Of a stretch of DNA of 64,000 bases, positions 44,274 through 53,196 are shown piece by piece; the first letter of the stretch is position 1, and every line of letters begins with the position of its first letter. Under the pieces are notes generated by a model. It was not told where the DNA came from, ran no database searches, and saw nothing but the letters and a program-made list of their open reading frames with translations. Source of the DNA: Rhyacichthys aspro (taxonomy: Eukaryota; Chordata; Actinopteri; Gobiiformes; Rhyacichthyidae); NCBI GenBank assembly GCA_036850595.1, contig CM072163.1, forward strand, positions 1,354,525-1,418,524, given 5' to 3'. Both the position numbers and the translations under genes were made by a program.

Positions 44274-46192
44274 TCAATATTTTGAAAAAAAACCAGTGTT
44301 GCTTCCTCCAGGTTTTGGTTGGATTTGGACGGGTGTTATTTGGATTTGAACAGGATTTAAATGCATATAAACGGGTTTTAGTAGGATTTGAACAGGCTTT
44401 ATTTGGTTCTGAAGAGGCGTCATTTGAATTTGAACAGGATTGAGTTGGTTTGGAACTGGTTTTGGTTGGATTAGGGACGGTTTCTTTGTTTTGTGAACAG
44501 ACATGTGTTTATTGAGATCAAAATGTCTTAAAAATGTTTTCTCACAAACTGGACATTTGGAAGGTGTGTCTCTCTTGTGAACAATCATGTGGTTATTGAG
44601 ACAACTCTTTTTTGAAAAGGTTTTCTCACAAACTGAACAGCTGAAAGGCTTCTCTGTGTCAACTAATATTTGTCCCTTGAGATTGTTTTGGCTTAAAAAT
44701 GTTTTCCTACAAACGATGCATCTGAAGGACTTCTCTATCGAGTGAAGTAACATGTGATCCTTCAGATAACGTCTTGAAAATGTTGTATTACAAACTGAGC
44801 AGCTGAAGGGCTTCTGTCCTGTGTGAGTCAACATGTGTGACCTGAGGTGATCTCTTTGTGAAAAGCTTTGCTCACAAATTGTGCAAACGTATGGTCGGTC
44901 TGTGCTGTCGACTAATAAATGAGCTTGTGAAACTCTGTGTCCAGGAGAACTTTGACCACAGTCTGAACACACGAAGGGTCTTCCTCCTGCGTGATACGCC
45001 ATGTGTTTTTTAAGATTACTGTGTTGTGCAAAACGTTTGTCACAAATAGAGCAACGATAGGGTTTCTCTCCGGTGTGGGTTCTCATGTGAAGCTCAAGAT
45101 TAACATTCCTTGCAAATGTTTTCTGACAAACTGAACAGCTGAAGGGCGTCTGCTCTGTGTGGATCAACATGTGTTGCTTTAAATTTACCTTTGATTGAAA
45201 TATATTTCCACATTCGGAGCATTTGTGCTGTTTTGTTTTGTCATTATTTAAAGCTCTTTGTAAATCGTTAACGTGTGGAGGGTCACTCTGATCTTCCTTC
45301 AGTTCTGTTTCCATTTGTTCAGTTGGAGTTTGAGTCGAAGGAGTCCAGTCTTCAGAGTCGTCAGTGTCAGAGGAATCCTCAGTTTGTCCGTCTCTCTCTG
45401 AATGTGTTTCTAGAGCTGGTTGTGCTCCGTTTGTTTCCTCTCTGTTCTCTTCAGTCGGTGTTTGATGAAGCACAGAGGACTCGTCTTCCTCGTCCTCACT
45501 CTTCACAATGACACGGATGAATGGGAACTCCTGGAGCGGCTCCTGTTTGATGCTGAGCTCCACTGGTTCATCTTTAATCTGGACCAGACTGGGACCGGAC
45601 TCAGTTAGTCTCTGAACACCTGCAGGACACAGAGGAAAGAATCACTGATGATCAAACTGGTTTTAATGAAAATGTGCAGAGTTGGAGTTGTTACCTTTGT
45701 TGAGTGAGTCCTGGAGCTGATGGACTAAACTGGAAGAGAACCAAATATCTACAGTCACTGAGGAGTTATTGTGTTCAGTCTGAGCTTTAGATTTTCAAAA
45801 TGAACAAAGACACCAACACATAGCTTCGTCTTCTTAAATCTTCAATTAGGACTCATGCAAAGTTCTATGGGGAGCTTGTGTGTGACTAAAGTCTCTAGAC
45901 ACAACTGAATCTGGGAACATGGACTTCACAAAACTGGGGCATTTAGTGATTTTATTTATATATTTGTTGTTCTCATCAGAGACTTCTCTCCACATTAAAC
46001 CTGATCCTGATGAAAACCCTGTTGACAGAGGTTGAACTATTGTGTGGAGACAGTTTAAAGTCCTGTGTGTGTTTGATAAAGTGTGTGAGGGTTTAGTTGT
46101 GACAGCGTCCTCTAGCGGCTCTAAACTCACCTGTTGTCCACCTCCGCGGGCTCCCACAGCTCCAGCTCCTCCTTCAGCTTCACTTCTGCCAT
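44274..46192 (-). CDS. Zinc-finger gene G: C2H2 protein, nine finger units and repeat tail
   Basis: 480 residues from exons 46131-46192, 45695-45729 and 44274-45619 (minus strand), in phase. Exon 2 gives SLVHQLQDSLNKG, unlike any paralogue here. Exon 3 is very close to gene D, but two finger-sized pieces are missing: one fuses D units two and three (TPFSCSVCQKTFARNVNLE), the other removes D unit nine or ten. Units with SPGHRVSQAHLLVD and NNLKGQILVD carry Asp at the last zinc ligand, as in D; the second also has Gln in place of the other His. The tail (QPKPVPNQLNPVQIQMTPL and on) is minisatellite-derived. Function unknown beyond probable DNA binding. Confidence 0.87.
44290..44480 (-). repeat. 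Minisatellite-encoded C-terminal tail of gene G
   Basis: About eight decayed 21-bp units read in the K-P-V-Q-I-Q frame on the minus strand. Confidence 0.8.
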
Positions 46193-46326
46193 GTTTCACT
46201 GCGCTCTGTCCGCTTTAAGGCTCCTCTTTGGGCTCTTTGTGTCAGATCTGTTCGGAGCTAACGCCACAGACAGCAGCCGTTCACAGAGACACTCTTCTTC
46301 TTCTTCATTTGGATCAGACACAAACA
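46193..46326 (-). promoter_or_regulatory. Conserved promoter / leader of gene G
   Basis: Same module as before the other five genes, on the minus strand. Confidence 0.6.
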
Positions 46327-46545
46327 CTGCCCCCTGGTGGACAGGACTGAGACTGCCCCCTGGTGGACAGGACTGAGACTGCCCCCTGATGGACAGGACT
46401 GAGACTGCCCCCTGATGGACAGGACTGAGACTGCCCCCTGATGGACAGGACTGAGACTGCCCCCTGGTGGACAGGACTGAGACTGCCCCTGATGGACAGG
46501 ACTGAGACTGCCCCCTGATGGACAGGACTGCCCCCTGACGGCCGC
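46327..46545 (-). repeat. CTCF-motif-like minisatellite before gene G (reverse orientation)
   Basis: Eight to nine units; perfect CTGCCCCCTGGTGG cores at the promoter-proximal end (46327-46340) and again further out. The array ends in a truncated unit near 46545. Confidence 0.92.
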
Positions 46546-47374
46546 TGGAGGGACTGCGTTAGACTTAAACCAAGTCCAGACTCAAAACAAAACCATCAAA
46601 AATAGTATCAAAATCTGTTTATTATTTGACGTAAAAATATTTCTAATCATCTTAACATATCATTAAGGAACAAACATTTAATCACTGTAAAAAAAAATCA
46701 TGCAGATTCATTAAGACTTGGCACAGTCAATAAAGGCTCGTATTCAAACAGGACATGGTTTATTTGATTACATCTGGACATTATTTTAAACTCTAAGACT
46801 GTCTACTTCTTTAATATTTTAGAACAATTTTAATATTATTTTCAAAAGGACCCAACATAATTAGAAAAAAAAAAAACATAATTTGTGCAGGAAATACAAC
46901 AAATAACTACAAAAAATAACTGAATCTACAAAATGAACACCAGCATTATGAGTTTATATTATTTCAAGTACAAAAGTATATTATTTTTTTGTTTAAATTA
47001 AGATTTTACACAGAACACTTTACAGCGACTAGAAATGTTGTGCTTTTTATTTCATTTTTCACAGTTTGGACAAAATAATGTTTGTATTTTTTATGGAAAC
47101 CGTGTCATTCAAAACAGTTTACTCATAAAATCTTTGAAAACTGTCTTGTGGACTTGGATCAGAAAGGACTCAATGGGAAACAGGTTGTAGTTGGTTCTGA
47201 ACATGTCTTAGTTGGATTATAACAGGTTTTAGATGGATTTGAACAGGTTTTAGATGGATTATAACAGGTTTTAGATGGATTTGAACAGGTTTTAGATGGA
47301 TTATAACAGGTTTTAGATGGATTTGAACAGGTTTTAGTTGCTGTTTAGTGAAACCCCTTCAGCTCCGGTCCTGT
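46546..47374. other. Spacer and aldh5a1 3' region
   Basis: AT-rich. TTTATT at about 46618 would be an AATAAA signal for aldh5a1 on the minus strand. Bases 47205-47345 hold about seven 21-bp minisatellite units (GGATTTGAACAGGTTTTAGAT and GGATTATAACAGGTTTTAG alternating, a 42-bp double unit). Confidence 0.6.
47205..47345. repeat. 21-bp minisatellite after the aldh5a1 stop codon
   Basis: About seven units in which TTTGAACAGG and TTATAACAGG versions alternate. It ends about 30 bases from the stop codon, so it probably lies in the 3' UTR. Confidence 0.9.
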
Positions 47375-50300
47375 TCACGGGGCCAGTCCTCCGAAGCACA
47401 TGTACTTGATCTCCAGGTACTCGTCGATACCGTACCTGGAGCCCTCTCGGCCGAGTCCGGACTGTTTCCAGCCCCCGAAGGCTCCCTCTGTGGCGGACAA
47501 CAGCCCCTCGTTTACCCCCACCATCCCCACCTCCAGAGCCTCGGCCACGCGCCAGATCTGAGCCACGTCCTGCGAGAAGAAGTAACCTGAGAGACACAGA
47601 CGGAAAGATTATGGAAACAGGATTGAACAGGTTTAAGATGGATTTAAACAGGTTTTAGTTGGATTAGAACAGGATTTAGATGGATCTGAACAGGTTGTAG
47701 ATGGATTTGAACAGATTTTTGTTGGATTTAAAAGGGTTTTAATTTGACATAAACAGGTTTTAGTTGGATTTGAACAGGTTTTAGATGGATTTGAACAGGT
47801 TTTAGATGGATTTGAACAGGTTTTAGTTGGATTTGAACAGGTTTTAGTTGGATTTGAACAGGTTTTAGTTGGTTTTGAACAGGTTTTAGATGGATTTCAA
47901 CAGGTTTTAGTTGGTTTTGAACATGGTTTAGTTGGATTTGAACAGGTTTTAGTTGGTTTTGAACTGGTTTTAGTTGGATTTGAACAGGTTTTAGTTGGAT
48001 TTGAATGGGTTTTAGTTGGATTTGAACAGGTTTTAGTTGGATCTGAACAGGTTTTAGTTGGATCTGAACAGGTTTTAGTTGGATCTGAACAGGTTTTAGT
48101 TGGATCTGAACAGGTTTTACGTGACTCACCTGCCAAACCCACGTTAGTAGCGTTGGCGATGGCCAGAGCTTCTTCTTCGGTGTTAAACCTAAAGATCAAA
48201 ACAAACAAACAAAACAGTCTGTAGAACTTTTCCAAGATGGCGGCTCCTGTCGGGACTGTACGGGGTGTTGTGCAGAATAATGCGCTCAGACCTGATGACG
48301 GGCAGCACCGGGCCGAACGTCTCCTCTCTGGAGCACAACATCTCTGTGGTGACGTCAGCGAGCAGCGTGGGCTCCACAAACGAACCGTCCAATCGTCGCC
48401 CTCCTCTCAGCACCTTCGCCCCCAGAGACACCGCGTCTGAGATGTGCAGCGCCACCTACGGGACAGGAGGAGCATTACAGGGGTCAAATCCATCTAAAAC
48501 CTATTCAAATCCAACTAAAACCCGTTACCTTCTCGGCTGCTCTGTGGTTGATGAGTGGACCCTGAGTCGTGTCGGGGTCAGAGCCGTGACCCACTTTCAG
48601 TTCTCGGTCCATGGCTTCTCCAACTTTCTGCAGAAAACGCTCGTAAACTCCGCTCTGCACCAGGAACCGGTTGGAGCACACGCACGTCTGAAAAAACGAG
48701 AGCCTGACCTTTAACCCCAGAACCTGACCTTTGACCCCAGACCCTGATCATTGACCCCAGACCCCGACCTGTCCTGAGTTCCTGAACTTCGAGGCCATGG
48801 CTCCGCCCACGGCTCGGTCCAGGTCGGCGCTGTCGAAGACGATAAAGGGGGCGTGGCCTCCCAGCTCCATGGAAACCCTCTTCACCGAATCAGCCGCCAG
48901 CTTCAGCAGCAGCTGAGGGACAAGAGGTCACCAACAGGGTTCAAGAGGTCACCTGGACTATCCTCTGACATGTTCTTACTGAGAGGGATGGACCGAGCTA
49001 ACACAGAGCTAACTAGGAGCTAACACGGCGCTACAACAGAGCTAACACAGAGCTAACTAGGAGCTAACACGGCCTACAACAAGCACCACACCCAAACAAA
49101 CACAACCCAACAAAACACAACCAACCCCACAAACACAACTAACACGCGCTACAACAGAGCTAACACAGAGCTAACTAGGAGCTAACACGGCGCTACAACA
49201 GAGCTAACACAGAGCTAACACGGCGCTACAACAGAGCTAACAAAGAGCTAACTAGGAGCTAACACGGCGCTAAAACAGAGCTAACACAGAGCTAAGACGG
49301 AGCTAAGTCGGAGCTAACACAATTTATGCAAATTTGCCATGAGACCTGAGCACTTTTAACGTATTTTAACACGACTTTGTGCAGCAGAAATGATATCAGA
49401 CATGTTCTATGAAAAGAGAGAGGTCAAAGTAAAAAGTGTCTGACCTAAACTGTTTTATTTTCACTGCTGTTACTTTACTGTTGTTGTTTTGCATTACCTT
49501 TTAAGGTCAGTAGCAACACAAAAAAATAATAGCTAAATATTGTAAATCGTCTCCCAGCTCTAGTCCGAGGCTTCGGGTCCAGATCTCAGACGTCACAGAG
49601 AAATGTTCAAACTGTACGATTAATGTGTGACAATAACTAAACTGACTTTATTGTAAATATTTTGAGAAAGCTCAGCCTCGTCCCGTCAGCTCAGAGTGTG
49701 GTTGTGTTTGTGGCTGACCTTCCCGGTGGAAGTGGAGCCGGTGAAGGAGATTTTGGAGACGAGGGGGTCTGTGCAGAGGAGGTGTCCCACTGAAGGGGTC
49801 TTCTCTCTGGAGCAGGGGACCACGTTAAAGACCCCCGCCGGGATCCCAGCCTGCTCCGCCAGCTGACCACCGATAAACAGAGGAGGAAAATCCAAATAAA
49901 ACCTGATTAAATCCATCTAAAACCTGTTTAAATCCAACTAAAACCTGATTAAATACAACTAAAACCTGTTCAAATCCATCTAATACCTGATCAAATACAA
50001 CTAAAACCTGTTTAAATCCAACTAAAACCTATTTAAATCCAACTAAAACCTGTTTAAATCCAACTAAAACCTGATTAAATCCATCTAAAACCTGTTCAAA
50101 TCCAACTAAAACCTGTTTAAATCCAACTAAAACCTGTTTAAATCCAACTAAAACCTGTTTAAATCCAACTAAAACCTGATTAAATCCAACTAAAACCTGT
50201 TTAAATCCATCTAAAACCTGTTTAAATCCAACTAAAACCTGTTCAAATCCAACTAAAACCTGATTAAATCCAACTAAAACCTGTTCAAATCCATCTAATA

Positions 50301-52294
50301 CCTGATCAAATACAACTAAAACCTGTTTAAATCCAACTAAAACCTATTTAAATCCAACTAAAACCTGTTTAAATCCAACTAAAACCTGATTAAATCCATC
50401 TAAAACCTGTTCAAATCCAACTAAAACCTGTTTAAATCCAACTAAAACCTGTTTAAATCCAACTAAAACCTGTTTAAATCCAACTAAAACCTGATTAAAT
50501 CCAACTAAAACCTGTTTAAATCCATCTAAAACCTGTTTAAATCCAACTAAAACCTGTTCAAATCCAACTAGGGCTCGTTTAAGACTGAGAGAAAGCCTGG
50601 TGCTGTTGTTCTCTTACTGTTAGTTTCTTTATATCTATTTATAGTATATTGTATTTATTTATCAACAGCAGTCCTTTAATATAGTTTTTACTTCTTTACA
50701 GACAAGAAGCCACAATGATTATGTTTTTTACCTATACTGTATATACTATGTGTATACTGTTTATGTCTCTGGAGTGAGTTTTCTGAGCCTGACCTGAGCC
50801 AGAGCCAGAGCCGACAGCGGCGTGTCTTCGGCAGGTTTCACGACGACGGTGCAGCCTGCGGCCAACGCAGCTCCGACTTTCCTCGTGATCATCGCGCTCG
50901 GGAAGTTCCACTGAGAACAAAAGACTCATTTACCCTCAGCTGAACTCATGAATGGTGTAAATGAACCGTGAAGAAGCACAGACCGGAGTGATGATGGAGG
51001 CCACGCCCACAGGCTGTTTGAGCAGCAGCAGTTTTCTGTCTCTGAACGGAGTCGGGACGATGTCGCCGTAAACTCGACGAGCTTCTTCAGAAAACCACTC
51101 CAGAAACGAGGCCGAGTAGGCGACTTCCCCCAGAGACTCTCGCATGGGTTTACCCTGAAACAGACGGAAATGAGTTCAGACTGGAGCTGATGTCTTTACT
51201 TCTCGTCGTGAAAATGGTTTAAACTCAAAGATCTGCAGTATGAAGTGTCACCACTAGATGCTGCTAACAACCACACACTGCACCTTTAAAAGTGAAAATA
51301 CTCCACTGAAAGGACTCACACTTTCAAATGTGATGAGTTTGGCGAGGTCCTCTTTGTTCAGCATCATCAGGTCGAACCACTTTCTCAGCAACAAGCTTCT
51401 TTCCTGAAAAACAAACAAAAATCTGACAAACTATATTTAAAATAGTCTGAGTGACCATTCATATCGTTTTGACTGATTTCAGGCTCTTTGACCCAAAAAT
51501 ATCAGTAAAACGTTAAAAGGATGAAGTTCTAAATAAATGCTGTCCTATAAAACACCTGCTACTGCAAGTGCCTTCATGGAAAACGTCATATACATTTTTG
51601 TCAATTTGGCTTCTTTGTCTTCATTAACTATAATAAGTTGTTTATTTCTAAAGTTGACAAAGAAGCTAATACATGAAAACACACCGTTTCCTTCGGCTTA
51701 GATGGACTTGAACTCTTCCCTTTGGCTTTTCTTATATTTGACAAATCGGTGCATTTAAAGCGTTAGCTTAAGCGCTAAAATGGACGATATCGGCTAAAGT
51801 TAAAGTGCGTGAAAAGGTCAAATTTTATGATTATATAAGGTTTGAATTAAATTGTGTGTCAGCCGAATTATATGTTAGACTTTATAACATGATACTCATT
51901 GGTTGTTACTTGTTTAAAACACGTTTTTGTGCATGAAGGATACAAAACGCTTGGTTTTCTGGTGGTGTTAAGTGGAGTTTGGTGAAAGTGCAGAAACATA
52001 GCGTACTTTAGCCGTGGTCTGTTTCCAGGACTGAAAGGCTTCATGCGCTGCGTCCACGGCTTGTTTGGCTTCCCCGGGGCCGCAGTCCGACACCCGGGCG
52101 ATCTCCAGCCCCGTGGCCGGGTCCAGCACCGGGAACACGGAGGCGGCGGAGGTCCAGCGGCCGTTCACGTAGCCCTGGGTCCGGAGCAGCGGCGCGGACA
52201 CGTCCAGGCTGTAGGTCCGGCTCATGGCGCCGCGGAGCCCGGGCAGCACCTTCCGAAACAGGCCGAGGGCTCCGAGAGCGCGGACGGCGGTCAT
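47375..52294 (-). CDS. aldh5a1: Succinate-semialdehyde dehydrogenase, mitochondrial
   Basis: Oxidises succinate semialdehyde to succinate with NAD+, the last step of GABA breakdown in the mitochondrial matrix. Ten exons on the minus strand, all phases joining: 52007-52294, 51320-51403, 50984-51154, 50794-50910, 49719-49862, 48769-48912, 48529-48687, 48292-48455, 48130-48188, 47375-47586. Product 513 residues, close to the human enzyme. The start MTAVRALGALGLFRKVL is a plausible mitochondrial presequence; an upstream ATG in frame is less likely. Family landmarks: ITPWNFPSAMITRK, FTGSTSTGK (NAD loop), MELGGHAPFIVF (catalytic Glu), NSGQTCVCSN (catalytic Cys and the nearby redox Cys), TEEEALAIANATNVGLAG and GREGSRYGIDEYLEIKY. 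The usual PFGGVKQSG reads AFGGWKQSG. The introns hold several 21-bp minisatellites. Confidence 0.95.
47615..48120. repeat. 21-bp minisatellite in the last aldh5a1 intron
   Basis: About 24 units of GGATTTGAACAGGTTTTAGTT type fill the intron between exons 47375-47586 and 48130-48188. They run up to about ten bases from the exon donor. The minus-strand open frame here is pure K-P-V-Q-I-Q-L repeat. Confidence 0.93.
48980..49320. repeat. GAGCTAACACGG tandem repeat in aldh5a1 intron
   Basis: Repeats of GAGCTAACACAGAGCTAACT and GGCGCTACAACA. A block at about 49075-49140 (CAAGCACCACACCCAAACAA) breaks the pattern with C/A-rich text and may be a consensus error. Confidence 0.85.
49885..50575. repeat. 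21-bp minisatellite with 315-bp higher-order duplication
   Basis: About 33 units of AACCTGTTTAAATCCAACTA type in an aldh5a1 intron. The rare variant TAATACCTGATCAAATAC occurs at 49981 and again at 50296, 315 bp (fifteen units) apart, and the order of variants between them is repeated. A block duplication is clear. Confidence 0.93.
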
Positions 52295-53196
52295 CACAGC
52301 TCCGAGAGGCGGCGGAGAACTGCCCCCTGTCGGTTTGAGCCGGACCCCGTTAGTCACGTGACGCTGCACAAATACAATGCGTGACAGGGGCGGCTCTGGG
52401 TGTTTCAGGGGCCGTTATAACCAGCACACACACAAATACCCCAAAGACATGCTGTTGTTCATCTACAGCTAATTTTAAATACTTTACATAATATAACTTA
52501 TAGCAGCCTACTCCATTATTATTAACAGCCTCAGTGCAGCGTTAACAGGGCTTTAGTTCTGAATGAGTTTGAGCAGGTTTTAATTAGATATAATAATAAT
52601 AATAAATGAACCCCTGGTTATAACTGCAGCCAGTAGTTTCTACTTATGATGGCCTTGAAGCCTTGCAGCCAAATGTTTCACAAAACGGTTCATTAGTGGA
52701 GGCTTCATGTGCACACTAACGCCCCCTGCTGGTCAGAGACTTAACCACAAACATTAAGTGATTTTAACACCAGCAAATGAAAATAAAATGAAAAGCAGAA
52801 GTCAGTGAAATTATTATGTATTAAAATTTGAATTGGAGTCAATGGCACAAAAAAAGCTGTTGTTTTTTAAGATTTACGAAAGACTTTAAGCACAAAAAAA
52901 ATCATGGACAATTTTAAATTACACAACCTGGACGAATTTTATTCCATTTGCAGCAACACAGAAAGTTATGCAATTCTTTTTTTAAAAGTACAAAAATAGT
53001 CCAGAACCAGGAGGCTTCATTCTCATTTTGTCCTGAGGTTTTTAGTTCGAGTTTAGCTCCTCCTTTTTCTTTCACAGTTCGACAGTGAAACCCTCTGAAA
53101 CCGTCCCGAACAGAGCCAGGACCGTCCCACTGTCCTGCTCTCGTCCACTGTCCCGGGACGTCCGGGTGTGTCTCCAGAACACACTCAGTCCGGTCC
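52295..53196. other. Spacer between aldh5a1 and the C1orf54-like gene
   Basis: The aldh5a1 promoter side is GC-rich with no TATA box. Near 52720, GCCCCCTGCTGGTCA is a single strong CTCF-like site in reverse orientation. Otherwise AT-rich, no gene seen. Confidence 0.5.

Noticed and set aside
24271..45608. Repeated antisense frames starting MCSVCFLSVLFSRCLMKH
   Set aside because: Shadows of the conserved acidic module in exon 3 on the opposite strand.
23207..46376. Repeated antisense frames starting MSTSAGSHSSSSSFSF and sense frames starting MKHGRSEAEGG
   Set aside because: Shadows of the promoter and exon 1 module; the true frame is MAEVKLKEE, which splices in phase to exon 2 in six copies.
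47728..48379. Long minus-strand frames of K-P-V-Q-I-Q-L or T-K-T-C-S-D-P repeats
   Set aside because: They lie in the last aldh5a1 intron, bounded by clear exons; open only because the unit is 21 bp.
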